Shown here one piece after another: positions 28,527 to 36,891 of a stretch of 64,000 nt of DNA. Made by a program: the position numbers and the translations under genes. This DNA is from Enterobacter sp. SA187. Its GTDB lineage: Bacteria > Pseudomonadota > Gammaproteobacteria > Enterobacterales > Enterobacteriaceae. Position 1 is the stretch's first letter, and each line of letters begins with the position of its first letter. The stretch is taken from positions 1,488,001 to 1,552,000 of the forward strand of contig NZ_CP019113.1 of the NCBI RefSeq assembly GCF_001888805.2. The letters are read 5' to 3'. The notes below the pieces were generated by a model. It saw nothing but the letters and a program-made list of their open reading frames with translations. It was not told where the DNA came from and did not search any database.

Positions 28527-29060
28527 ATGGCCAGCAGAGGCGTAAACAAGGTGATTCTCGTCGGTAATCTGGGCCAGGACCCGGAAGTACGCTACATGCC
28601 GAGTGGTGGCGCAGTCGCCAACATTACGCTGGCGACCTCCGAATCCTGGCGTGATAAAAACACCGGTGAGACTAAAGAGCAGACTGAATGGCACCGCGTT
28701 GTGCTGTTTGGCAAACTGGCGGAAATCGCCGGTGAATATCTGCGTAAAGGCTCCCAGGTGTATATCGAAGGTTCCCTGCGTACCCGTAAGTGGACCGATC
28801 AGAGCGGTCAGGAACGCTACACCACTGAAATCAACGTTCCGCAGATTGGCGGCGTAATGCAGATGCTGGGTGGACGTCAGGGTGGCGGCGCACCGGCAGG
28901 CGGCGGCCAGCAGCAGGGCGGCTGGGGTCAGCCTCAGCAACCGCAGGGCGGCGGCAATCAGTTCAGCGGCGGCGCGCAGTCTCGCCCGCAGCAACCGTCT
29001 TCAGCACCGGCGCAGTCTAACGAACCGCCGATGGATTTTGACGACGACATCCCGTTCTGA
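28527..29060 (+). CDS. ssb: Single-stranded DNA-binding protein SSB
   Basis: Tetrameric ssDNA-binding protein of replication, repair and recombination. 177 residues (E. coli 178). N-terminal OB fold (1-110) with ASRGVNKVILVGNLGQDPEV; Gly/Gln/Pro-rich linker (about 115-168); conserved acidic tip MDFDDDIPF that docks partner proteins. TTCAGGAGACACGACC is a strong ribosome site. Confidence 0.98.
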   Translation: MASRGVNKVILVGNLGQDPEVRYMPSGGAVANITLATSESWRDKNTGETKEQTEWHRVVLFGKLAEIAGEYLRKGSQVYIEGSLRTRKWTDQSGQERYTTEINVPQIGGVMQMLGGRQGGGAPAGGGQQQGGWGQPQQPQGGGNQFSGGAQSRPQQPSSAPAQSNEPPMDFDDDIPF

Positions 29061-29078
29061 TCCTGACCATCAGTACGC

Positions 29079-29110
29079 AAAAAGCCCCGCATTGACGGGG
29101 CTTTTGTTTT
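29079..29110 (+). terminator. Terminator of ssb
   Basis: AAAAGCCCCG-CATTGA-CGGGGCTTTT followed by GTTTT; the A-rich left arm makes it usable from both sides, so it can also serve yjcB. Confidence 0.92.
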
Positions 29111-29122
29111 GGTGCGACGCCA

Positions 29123-29404
29123 TCAGGTGATGACCACCGGCCATTCAGGTGGCGTGTGACTGGAGGCTTCAATCATTACGTCTTTAATATTATTCCAGAT
29201 CGCCGCCACATCAATCAGCGTAATGCCGAGCAAACCGGTGGCGAACCAGCAGGCGGCGATCACGCCCAGCCCGCTGCTGATCACCGCAAGACCGATATAA
29301 TCAGACTTGCGAAAGCGAATGTTTAATGTGCTGGCAAGAAACATCAGCACCGCGCTCAATAACTGCCAGCGTAGCAATACCACGCCGGTGGTAATGGTAG
29401 CCAT
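29123..29404 (-). CDS. yjcB: Inner-membrane protein YjcB
   Basis: 93-residue protein of unknown function, conserved among enterics. Three hydrophobic stretches (about 8-26, 36-55, 57-72), beginning MATITTGVVLLRWQLLSAVL, nearly identical to E. coli YjcB. ATG at 29404 is used; a TTG directly before it is in frame but unnecessary. A perfect CRP palindrome lies 51 bases upstream, suggesting cAMP control. Confidence 0.9.
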   Translation of the reverse strand: MATITTGVVLLRWQLLSAVLMFLASTLNIRFRKSDYIGLAVISSGLGVIAACWFATGLLGITLIDVAAIWNNIKDVMIEASSHTPPEWPVVIT

Positions 29405-29954
29405 CAACCCTTCCTCTGATAACCAATGAAACGTGATTTCATTTTCACAATTTTTGTGAACTATATCACATTTGCTCTTTTATTCGCCAGTGATCTGCGT
29501 CAATTTTGCTCAGTTTCATATCCATAAAGGGGGCGTCAGCCGCTTTGTTAGCGCCTTTCAGGCCACGGCTATATGCCTCTTTTAGAAACAGAAGGGTAAC
29601 AACATTATTTTTTTATTATGCGTATTCTTTGCACACCATTCACTTTTGCAGTTTAAAAAATAAACATCTGCCGGTTATCATTTTTATCGGCCTGCAATTT
29701 GCGTTAATCAGCGATCCCCTGTTGAGTTATCTTAAACCTTGACGACGAACTGGATATTTATTTTCCTTAATATAAACAGGGGGAACACTTTTAGTTTGCC
29801 TTACGGACGAATATTATCGTCATAAGCAGATATTAGGTTTCTTATGAAAAAAGTCAGTTGCTAATGTCTTATGATTCATGCAACGTAATCACCTGTTAAT
29901 CAAAGCATCCTGTCGTTATTACAGGCACACATTTTGCAGGGATATTAGGCGGAA
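29405..29954. other. AT-rich gap between yjcB and pdeC with a CRP site
   Basis: 550 bases without a convincing gene. It is clearly more AT-rich than its surroundings, with runs such as ATTATTTTTTTATTATG, which suggests H-NS binding (inference). It must hold the promoters of yjcB (minus) and pdeC (plus). A 78-codon frame at 29506-29742 has no ribosome site and no recognisable similarity and is not called. Confidence 0.7.
29455..29470. promoter_or_regulatory. Perfect CRP site upstream of yjcB
   Basis: TGTGA-ACTATA-TCACA matches the CRP half-site consensus at all ten key positions. It lies 51 bases from the yjcB start and 485 bases from the pdeC start, so yjcB is the more likely target. Confidence 0.8.
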
Positions 29955-31517
29955 ATGAATCATAGCGCACTTCGCAAGGTGCTGAGGATCGTCGGGATCA
30001 TCATGGTAGTTATACTGCCTGTGATGCTGGCGCTATGGTTTGCACACATCCGCGCGGTAAAAGAAACCAGCGCGCAGCTCAATGCATTTGCGCAACTCGC
30101 GCTGGATAAAACCGAGCTGGTGATCCGTCAGGCAGATATTGCCTATGACGAAGCCCTGAAATTCAGCGGCCCGCTCTGTTCGCCGTTGCATCGGCAAAAT
30201 ATGCTTAATATTATTCGCGGGCGGCTTTATCTGGCGGATCTCATCTATACCCAGGGCGATCATTTTTTATGCTCCACCAGTATTACTTTGCCTCAACCTT
30301 ATATTATTCCTGCTGCTGATTATAAACGTAATCCTGACGTTTCAATTTATTACTATCGCGATACGCCATTTTATTCCGGATATAAGATGGTGTATATGCG
30401 GCGCGGTAATTATGCGGTAGTGGTAAATCCACTTTTTTACAGTGAAGTGGCATCAGACGATCGTACATTAACGTATGGCGTTTATGACAATATCAGTAAA
30501 ACCTTCTTTTCAGTCAGTCCTGGCGCTAACGTTAAAATATTGTCTGAACATGTACAAAATGAGAAATTAAACTTCCGGACAGATAATCGTTTCTATACCA
30601 TTGCCCATTCCGACAAGCGACCTGTTTCGATGATCGTCTCGACGTCCAGCACCCGCTATTATGGTTTCCTGTATCATCAGGCCATGCTGTTGGTCCCGCT
30701 GGCGCTGATCGGCAGTATTCTCCTTCTACTGATAGTCTCACGTACCCGGCATGAATTTAACTCCCCGCGGCGTTTGCTGCATCGGGCGCTGCTAAAGCGT
30801 CAACTCAGGCTGCATTATCAACCCATTATCGATATCAAAACCGGTAAATGCGTGGGCGCAGAAGCCCTGCTGCGCTGGCCTGGGTTTAATGGTCCGGTGA
30901 TGAGCCCGGTGGAGTTTATACCGCTGGCTGAAAAAGAAGGGTTGATTGAACGCGTCACCGATTATGTGGTTGAAGAGGTGTTTACCGATCTGGGGCATTT
31001 CCTCGCCGCCAACCCGCACCTCTATATTTCAATTAACTTATCCGCCTCGGATTTCCATTCGTCACGCCTGATTGCCCTTATTTCTGATAAGGCAACACAT
31101 TACGCGGTGCGGGCTGAACAAATTAAGATCGAAGTGACCGAGCGCGGCTTTATTGATGTGCCGAAAACCACGCCGGTTATTCAGGCGTTCCGTCATGCGG
31201 GTTATGAAGTGGCAATTGATGATTTCGGTACCGGCTATTCCAACCTGCATAATTTATATTCCCTCAATGTCGATATTCTGAAAATCGACAAATCTTTTAT
31301 CGATACTCTGACGACTAACAGCACCAGCCATTTGATCGCTGAACATATTATTGAGATGGCGCACAGCCTGCGTCTGAAGATCATTGCGGAAGGCGTGGAA
31401 ACGGCGGAGCAGGTCACCTGGCTGCTAAAGCGCGGCGTGCAGTTCTGCCAGGGCTGGCACTTTGCGAAGGCATTATCGCCGCAGGATTTTATTCACTGGG
31501 CGCAGCAGCACGACTAA
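29955..31517 (+). CDS. pdeC: CSS-domain cyclic-di-GMP phosphodiesterase PdeC (YjcC)
   Basis: Inner-membrane enzyme hydrolysing c-di-GMP, with a periplasmic redox-sensing CSS domain. 520 residues: first membrane helix about 9-31, periplasmic part with paired cysteines in GPLCSPL (near 74) and HFLCSTS (near 107), second helix about 233-256, then the EAL domain. EAL hallmarks are present: GAEALLRWPG, INLSASDF, IEVTERGF and AIDDFGTGYSNL, so the active site appears complete. Convergent with soxS. Confidence 0.95.
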   Translation: MNHSALRKVLRIVGIIMVVILPVMLALWFAHIRAVKETSAQLNAFAQLALDKTELVIRQADIAYDEALKFSGPLCSPLHRQNMLNIIRGRLYLADLIYTQGDHFLCSTSITLPQPYIIPAADYKRNPDVSIYYYRDTPFYSGYKMVYMRRGNYAVVVNPLFYSEVASDDRTLTYGVYDNISKTFFSVSPGANVKILSEHVQNEKLNFRTDNRFYTIAHSDKRPVSMIVSTSSTRYYGFLYHQAMLLVPLALIGSILLLLIVSRTRHEFNSPRRLLHRALLKRQLRLHYQPIIDIKTGKCVGAEALLRWPGFNGPVMSPVEFIPLAEKEGLIERVTDYVVEEVFTDLGHFLAANPHLYISINLSASDFHSSRLIALISDKATHYAVRAEQIKIEVTERGFIDVPKTTPVIQAFRHAGYEVAIDDFGTGYSNLHNLYSLNVDILKIDKSFIDTLTTNSTSHLIAEHIIEMAHSLRLKIIAEGVETAEQVTWLLKRGVQFCQGWHFAKALSPQDFIHWAQQHD

Positions 31518-31563
31518 GCGCTTGTCCCGGTAGTCTCAACAGACGCCTGACGGGATAAGCGCT
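31517..31563. terminator. REP-like hairpin between pdeC and soxS
   Basis: Inverted repeat AGCGCTTGTCCCG / CGGGATAAGCGCT, starting at the pdeC stop. No strong T-run on either side; probably a mutual 3' end for these convergent genes. Confidence 0.55.
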
Positions 31564-31572
31564 CATAGGGGT

Positions 31573-31896
31573 TTACATCTGATGACGGTAATCGCTGGGC
31601 GTTCTGTCGAATTCGCGGCGAAATACACGCGAAAAGGTTTGCTGCGATACATAGCCCAGGTCCATGGCGATATCAAAAATGGGCCGCCGCGTGGTGCGCA
31701 GCGCTTCTGCCGCCAGCAGTAACCGGCGCTGTCGGATGTAATCCCCCAACGTCTGATGCATCACCGCGCGGAACATTCTCTGTAAATACCATTTCGAATA
31801 ACCGGACTTTCTGGCGACCACATCAATGTTCATAGGTTGGTCGATATGTTCATCAATCCATTCAATCAGTGTCTGAATAATTTGCTGATGGGACAT
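31573..31896 (-). CDS. soxS: Superoxide response activator SoxS
   Basis: AraC/XylS-type activator of the superoxide regulon, controlled by its own synthesis under SoxR. 107 residues, the minimal two-helix-turn-helix form: VDVVARKSGYSKWYLQRMFR-like first reader helix (residues about 25-45) and DIAMDLGYVSQQTFSRVFRR second (about 75-94). All of it matches SoxS closely. Divergent from soxR over 84 bases. Confidence 0.97.
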   Translation of the reverse strand: MSHQQIIQTLIEWIDEHIDQPMNIDVVARKSGYSKWYLQRMFRAVMHQTLGDYIRQRRLLLAAEALRTTRRPIFDIAMDLGYVSQQTFSRVFRREFDRTPSDYRHQM

Positions 31897-31951
31897 ACTA
31901 GCCTCTTTGTCAGTTCTGCCGCTGTCGTTTTGTCTGCGGGCGAGTATAATT

Positions 31952-31969
31952 CCTCAAGTTAACTTGAGG
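31952..31969. promoter_or_regulatory. SoxR operator in the soxS promoter
   Basis: Perfect 18-base palindrome CCTCAAGTTAACTTGAGG, identical to the E. coli SoxR site. On the soxS strand it lies between TTTACC and TATACT, the overlong spacer that SoxR untwists. Confidence 0.95.
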
Positions 31970-31980
31970 TAAAGCGATTT

Positions 31981-32439
31981 ATGGAAAAGAAATTACCGCG
32001 TATTAAAGCGCTGCTCACCCCCGGCGAAGTGGCGAAACGTAGCGGCGTGGCGGTATCGGCATTGCACTTTTATGAAGCCAAAGGTCTGATTAAAAGTGTG
32101 CGTAACAGCGGTAATCAGCGGCGTTATACCCGTGATGTGCTGCGTTATGTGGCGATCATCAAAATCGCGCAGCGTATCGGCATTCCCCTTGCAACCATTG
32201 GCGAGGCGTTTGGTGTGTTGCCGGAAGGGCACACGCTCAGCCCTAAAGAGTGGAAAGAGCTATCTTCCCAGTGGCGTGTGGAACTGGATCGGCGTATCCA
32301 TACGCTGGAAGCATTACGCGATGAGCTGGACGGCTGTATCGGCTGCGGCTGTTTGTCACGCAGCGACTGCCCGCTGCGTAATCCCGGCGACCGGCTGGGC
32401 GAGCAGGGCACCGGCGCGCGACTGCTGGAAGATGATTAA
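31981..32439 (+). CDS. soxR: Redox-sensing regulator SoxR
   Basis: MerR-family [2Fe-2S] sensor that activates soxS when oxidised. 152 residues. Helix-turn-helix TPGEVAKRSGVAVSALHFYE (13-32); cluster cysteines C119, C122, C124 and C130 in CIGCGCLSRSDC. The start follows GAGGTAAAGCGATTT and partly overlaps the operator region. Confidence 0.97.
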   Translation: MEKKLPRIKALLTPGEVAKRSGVAVSALHFYEAKGLIKSVRNSGNQRRYTRDVLRYVAIIKIAQRIGIPLATIGEAFGVLPEGHTLSPKEWKELSSQWRVELDRRIHTLEALRDELDGCIGCGCLSRSDCPLRNPGDRLGEQGTGARLLEDD

Positions 32440-32444
32440 TATTC

Positions 32445-32610
32445 GCCACAAAAAACTAAAGCGCCGTTACGGCGCTTTAGTTTGTTTCCCGGTCTTTTGT
32501 CTTTCGCTCTATCCCACGGGTTTGTGGGAGGGTCTCCCCCGACATCAATACCCCTCGGTGTAACTAAAAACGCTGGAGGGTCCGGTTTGTATCGACACTT
32601 TTAGTGTAAG
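32445..32610 (-). ncRNA. Possible small RNA convergent to soxR (RyjA-like position)
   Basis: A strong hairpin, CTAAAGCGCC-GTAA-GGCGCTTTAG read on the minus strand (about 32452-32475), is followed on that strand by TTTTTTG, a better tail than on the soxR strand. This implies a minus-strand transcript ending just past the soxR stop. E. coli encodes the small RNA RyjA at the same place and orientation. The 5' end is a guess; identity rests on position, not on sequence comparison. Confidence 0.4.
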
Positions 32611-32686
32611 TCAGCAGGGCAGCTTTGCCAGCGGCAACCGGGGAATTATCACCGAAATTTTTCGCGCATGATGCACAATTTTCTAT

Positions 32687-32698
32687 AGTAAGTACTTA
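32687..32698. promoter_or_regulatory. Palindrome upstream of the GST gene
   Basis: GTAAGTACTTAC, a perfect 12-base palindrome 20 bases before the start, placed like a repressor operator (TetR-family sites often look similar). No regulator gene is adjacent. Confidence 0.4.
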
Positions 32699-32718
32699 CC
32701 TGGTTAACGGAGTAAATC

Positions 32719-33387
32719 ATGCTTAAAGTGCATCATCTTAATAAGTCCCGTTCACAGCGTGTGCTGTGGGCGCTGGAAGAGCTTGGCGTGCCCTATGAGA
32801 TCGTGCGTTATCAGCGCGAAAAAACCATGATGGCCCCTGAAGCGCTGAAAAAAGTGCACCCGCTGGGAAAATCGCCGGTGCTGGAAGATGACGGGCGCAT
32901 TATTGCAGAGTCCGGGGCCATCCTCGAATACCTCCAGGAAAACTATGATCCGCAGGGCACCCTGAAACCCACCGATGCCGACCAGCGCCTGCAGTACCGT
33001 TTCTGGCTGCATTATGCCGAAGGCTCGCTGATGCCGCCGTTACTGATGAAGCTGGTATTCAGCAGCCTGGGCAAGCCGCCGGTGCCGCTGGGTTTTCGCA
33101 CCCTCGGTAAAGCGCTGGGGCAGGGGGTGCAAAAAGGCTATCTCAATAAACAGATCGAAACGCACGCCCGCTATATAGAAGCGGAGCTCGGCAGCCAGCC
33201 CTGGTTTACCGGGGAGTCCCCCAGCATGGCGGATATTCAGATGAGCTTCCCGGTGTTTGCCCTGCTGGCTCGCGGCGGCGTTGATCACCTGCCCAATTTG
33301 CAGGCATGGAAGAAACGCGTCGAGATGCGTCCGGCCTGGCTGCGTGCTATTGAAAAGGGCGGTCCGTTCGAGTTGCCTGGGGAATAA
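32719..33387 (+). CDS. Glutathione S-transferase family protein
   Basis: 222 residues with the GST layout: thioredoxin-like N-domain (about 1-80) with HHLNKSRSQRVLWALEELG (Ser10 or Ser12 likely activates glutathione), cis-Pro segment LGKSPVLEDDGRII and ESGAILEYL, then an all-helical C-domain with PSMADIQMSFP. Substrate unknown; it is not E. coli GstA. It lies between soxR and ghxP, where E. coli has no such gene; the redox neighbourhood suggests detoxification. GGAGTAAATC is the ribosome site. Confidence 0.88.
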   Translation: MLKVHHLNKSRSQRVLWALEELGVPYEIVRYQREKTMMAPEALKKVHPLGKSPVLEDDGRIIAESGAILEYLQENYDPQGTLKPTDADQRLQYRFWLHYAEGSLMPPLLMKLVFSSLGKPPVPLGFRTLGKALGQGVQKGYLNKQIETHARYIEAELGSQPWFTGESPSMADIQMSFPVFALLARGGVDHLPNLQAWKKRVEMRPAWLRAIEKGGPFELPGE

Positions 33388-33700
33388 AATCACGTTAGAA
33401 GGCGATAAAATTGTTACAGGGTTGCGCATTTACGACAACGTTTGCGCATCCCCTGCTGCTTTCTTCGTCGTCCTGAGCGAAATTTCATAAAAAGCGACAA
33501 AGTTAAGTTGAAATACCCCTGTGGATGGCTGGATAATCGTTTGCCTTTTTCAACAGCCGTTTTGTTTGCGCGGAGTTAAACGTTTGCTTTTTGTGGCACT
33601 GCTTTGCCGCAACGTAGCACATGGAGATGACGTTTAATCTGGCAGTGGATTGTCCGCCACGCAAACCAGCGAATATAAAAATTCTCAGGGGATGTTTTCT
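33388..33700. promoter_or_regulatory. ghxP upstream region with PurR-like boxes
   Basis: 313 bases without a gene. PurR-like boxes: ACGACAACGTTTGCGC at 33432-33447 (13 of 16 to ACGCAAACGTTTGCGT) and AGTTAAACGTTTGCTT at 33574-33589 (12 of 16). A weaker ATCGTTTGCC lies near 33536-33545. PurR control of purine permease genes, including yjcD, has been proposed for gamma-proteobacteria. Confidence 0.55.
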
Positions 33701-35050
33701 ATGTCTACGCCTTCAGCGCGTACCGGCGGTTCGCTTGACGCTTTATTTAAAATTTCTGCACGTGGCAGCACTGTCCGTCAGGAGATCGTAGCCGGTCTTA
33801 CCACCTTCCTGGCCATGGTTTACTCCGTGATCGTGGTGCCAGGCATGCTGGGCAAAGCGGGCTTCCCGCCGGCGGCGGTGTTTGTCGCCACCTGTCTGGT
33901 TGCCGGTCTGGGCTCTATTGTGATGGGACTGTGGGCTAATCTGCCGCTGGCGATTGGCTGCGCCATCTCGCTGACCGCTTTTACCGCTTTCAGCCTGGTG
34001 CTCGGCCAGCAAATCAGCGTACCTGTCGCTCTGGGCGCGGTCTTCCTGATGGGCGTGCTGTTCACCGTGATTTCCGCCACCGGCATCCGTAGCTGGATCC
34101 TGCGCAATCTGCCGCAGGGCGTGGCGCATGGCACCGGCATCGGTATCGGCCTGTTCCTGCTGCTCATTGCCGCGAACGGCGTGGGTCTGGTGGTGAAAAA
34201 CCCCATCGACGGGTTGCCGGTAGCGCTGGGCCATTTCGCCAGCTTCCCGGTGATCATGTCGCTGATTGGCCTCGCTGTGATTATCGGTCTGGAAAAACTG
34301 AAAGTGCCGGGCGGCATTCTGCTGACCATTATCGGCGTGTCTGTTGTCGGGCTGATTTTTGATCCGGCGGTGCACTTCTCCGGCATTTTTGCCATGCCGT
34401 CCCTGAGCGACGAACACGGCAATTCGCTGATCGGCAGCCTGGACATTATGGGCGCGCTGAACCCGATCGTGCTGCCGAGCGTACTGGCGCTGGTGATGAC
34501 CGCCGTGTTTGATGCGACAGGCACCATTCGTGCGGTGGCCGGTCAGGCTAACCTGCTGGATAAAAACGGTCAGATTATCGATGGCGGCAAAGCGCTGACC
34601 ACCGACTCCCTGAGCAGCGTCTTCTCAGGCCTGGTGGGCGCAGCACCGGCGGCGGTGTATATCGAATCGGCGGCGGGTACGGCAGCAGGCGGTAAAACCG
34701 GTCTGACGGCGATCACCGTTGGCGTGCTGTTCCTGCTGATCCTGTTCCTCTCTCCGCTCTCCTATCTGGTTCCGGCTTACGCCACCGCCCCTGCGCTGAT
34801 GTACGTGGGCCTGTTGATGCTGAGCAACGTGTCGAAAATCGATTTTGCCGATTTCGTGGATGCGATGGCGGGCCTTATCACCGCCGTATTCATCGTGCTG
34901 ACCTGCAACATCGTTACCGGCATCATGATCGGCTTCGCCTCGCTGGTTATTGGCCGTGTAGTCTCGGGTGAATGGCGTCGTCTGAACATCGGTACCGTGG
35001 TGATCGCGGTGGCGCTGGTGGCCTTCTACGCGGGCGGCTGGGCGATTTAA
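33701..35050 (+). CDS. ghxP: Guanine/hypoxanthine permease GhxP (YjcD)
   Basis: Inner-membrane proton symporter of the NCS2/AzgA-like family for guanine and hypoxanthine. 449 residues from the ATG at 33701, beginning MSTPSARTGGSLDALFKISA. About 13-14 hydrophobic segments; signature ALVMTAVFDATGTIRAVAGQ and the re-entrant ESAAGTAAGGKTGLT. A TTG at 33650 is in frame, but CAGGGGATGTTTTCT before the ATG and the family length favour 33701. Confidence 0.96.
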   Translation: MSTPSARTGGSLDALFKISARGSTVRQEIVAGLTTFLAMVYSVIVVPGMLGKAGFPPAAVFVATCLVAGLGSIVMGLWANLPLAIGCAISLTAFTAFSLVLGQQISVPVALGAVFLMGVLFTVISATGIRSWILRNLPQGVAHGTGIGIGLFLLLIAANGVGLVVKNPIDGLPVALGHFASFPVIMSLIGLAVIIGLEKLKVPGGILLTIIGVSVVGLIFDPAVHFSGIFAMPSLSDEHGNSLIGSLDIMGALNPIVLPSVLALVMTAVFDATGTIRAVAGQANLLDKNGQIIDGGKALTTDSLSSVFSGLVGAAPAAVYIESAAGTAAGGKTGLTAITVGVLFLLILFLSPLSYLVPAYATAPALMYVGLLMLSNVSKIDFADFVDAMAGLITAVFIVLTCNIVTGIMIGFASLVIGRVVSGEWRRLNIGTVVIAVALVAFYAGGWAI

Positions 35051-35068
35051 TTTTCCGATCCGGCTCGA

Positions 35069-35105
35069 AAAAAAGGGTGGCGCTTGCCGCCCTTTTTACT
35101 TTTTA
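35069..35105 (+). terminator. Terminator of ghxP
   Basis: AAAAGGGTGGC-GCTT-GCCGCCCTTTTT with A and T flanks; bidirectional in form. Confidence 0.9.
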
Positions 35106-35204
35106 AGGCACATCCTGTTTCCATTGCGTTAAGCTGCATGTTCTATTATGAAAGGCATGATGCCTCGTCATCGATTATAAAGAATCATCGCAAACAGGGA
35201 ACGC

Positions 35205-36851
35205 ATGGAAATTTTCTTCACCATACTCATCATGACCCTTGTGGTCTCACTCTCGGGTGTCGTCACCCGTGTCCTGCCCTTCCAGATCCCCCTGCCGCTG
35301 ATGCAGATTGCCATCGGCGCTATGCTGGCCTTACCCACTTTTGGTCTGCATGTGGAGTTCGATCCGGAACTCTTTCTGGTGCTGTTTATCCCGCCGCTGC
35401 TGTTCGCGGATGGCTGGAAAACCCCAACGCGCGAGTTTCTGGAGCACGGGCGTGAAATATTTGGCCTTGCGCTGGCGCTGGTGCTGGTCACCGTGGTCGG
35501 CATCGGCTATCTGATTTACTGGGTGGTGCCCGGTATTCCGCTGATCCCGGCGTTCGCGCTGGCAGCGGTGCTGTCGCCGACCGATGCCGTGGCGTTGTCC
35601 GGCATTGTTGGCGAAGGGCGCATCCCGAAAAAAATTATGGGCATCCTGCAGGGCGAGGCGCTGATGAACGACGCCTCAGGCCTGGTGGCCCTGAAGTTTG
35701 CCGTCGCGGTGGCGATGGGCACCATGGTCTTCACTGTCGGCGGCGCGACCGTGGAATTCCTCAAGGTGGCGATTGGCGGTCTGCTCGCCGGCTTCGTGGT
35801 CAGCTGGCTGTATGGCCGCTCGCTGCGTTTTCTCAGCCGCTGGGGCGGGGATGAACCAGCCACGCAAATCGTGCTGCTGTTCCTGCTGCCGTTCGCCTCT
35901 TATCTGATCGCAGAACACATCGGTGTGTCCGGCATTCTGGCAGCGGTGGCGGCCGGGATGACTATCACCCGTTCCGGCGTGATGCGCTCCGCGCCTCTGG
36001 CCATGCGTCTGCGCGCCAACAGCACCTGGTCGATGCTGGAATTCGTCTTTAACGGCATGGTGTTCCTGCTGCTGGGTCTGCAACTGCCGGGCATTCTGGA
36101 AACCTCGCTGGTGGCGGCGGAAGCCGATCCTAACGTCGAAACCTGGATGCTGTTTACCGACATCATTCTGATTTATGCCGCGCTGATGCTGGTGCGTTTC
36201 GGCTGGCTGTGGACGATGCAGAAATTCAGCCAGCGCTTCCTCACCAAAAGCCCGATGGAATTTGGGATGTGGAGCACGCGCGAACTGCTGATCTCCACTT
36301 TTGCGGGCGTGCGCGGGGCGATCACCCTCGCCGGTGTACTCTCTATTCCGCTGCTGTTACCGGGCGGGGAACACTTCCCGGCGCGTTATGAACTGGTCTT
36401 CCTGGCTGCCGGGGTGATCCTCTTCTCGCTGTTTGTCGCCGTGGTGGTTTTACCTATGCTGCTGCAACATATGGAGATCGCCGACCACGCTCAACAGGCG
36501 AAAGAAGAGCGGCTGGCGCGGGCGAAAACCGCTGACGTGGCCATTGTCGCCATTCAGAAAATGGAAGAGCGCCTGGCGGCCAACGCCGAGGAGAACATTG
36601 ACGATCAGCTGCTGACAGAAGTCAGTTCGCGGGTGATCGGTAATCTGCGTCGCCGCGCTGACGGGCGTAATAACGTCGAAAGCTCCATGCAGGAAGAAAA
36701 TCTCGAACGCCGCTTCCGCCTTGCGGCGCTGCGTTCCGAGCGGGCAGAGCTGTATCATCTGCGCGCCACGCGGCAGATCAGCAACGAAACGCTGCAAAAA
36801 CTGCTGCACGATCTGGACCTGCTGGAAGCGCTGCTGATTGAGAATAAGTAG
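35205..36851 (+). CDS. yjcE: CPA1-type Na+/H+ antiporter YjcE
   Basis: Inner-membrane monovalent cation/proton antiporter, 548 residues, with about twelve membrane helices to residue 425 and a cytoplasmic helical tail. The ion-binding region is visible as VLSPTDAVALSGIVGEGRIP and GEALMNDASGLVALK, containing the TD and ND carboxylates of CPA1 exchangers. The tail (about 430-548) is charged and coiled-coil-like. The physiological ion is not certain. Confidence 0.93.
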   Translation: MEIFFTILIMTLVVSLSGVVTRVLPFQIPLPLMQIAIGAMLALPTFGLHVEFDPELFLVLFIPPLLFADGWKTPTREFLEHGREIFGLALALVLVTVVGIGYLIYWVVPGIPLIPAFALAAVLSPTDAVALSGIVGEGRIPKKIMGILQGEALMNDASGLVALKFAVAVAMGTMVFTVGGATVEFLKVAIGGLLAGFVVSWLYGRSLRFLSRWGGDEPATQIVLLFLLPFASYLIAEHIGVSGILAAVAAGMTITRSGVMRSAPLAMRLRANSTWSMLEFVFNGMVFLLLGLQLPGILETSLVAAEADPNVETWMLFTDIILIYAALMLVRFGWLWTMQKFSQRFLTKSPMEFGMWSTRELLISTFAGVRGAITLAGVLSIPLLLPGGEHFPARYELVFLAAGVILFSLFVAVVVLPMLLQHMEIADHAQQAKEERLARAKTADVAIVAIQKMEERLAANAEENIDDQLLTEVSSRVIGNLRRRADGRNNVESSMQEENLERRFRLAALRSERAELYHLRATRQISNETLQKLLHDLDLLEALLIENK

Positions 36852-36858
36852 GATATGT

Positions 36859-36883
36859 CCCCCTCAACCTGTGGGTGAGGGGG
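36859..36883. terminator. Hairpin between yjcE and the Gfo/Idh gene
   Basis: Inverted repeat CCCCCTCA / TGAGGGGG between two convergent genes; no T-run, so termination strength is uncertain. Confidence 0.55.
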
Positions 36884-36891
36884 CTAAAGCA

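Noticed and set aside
29506..29742. 78-codon frame in the yjcB-pdeC gap
   Set aside because: No ribosome site, no similarity, AT-rich chance frame.
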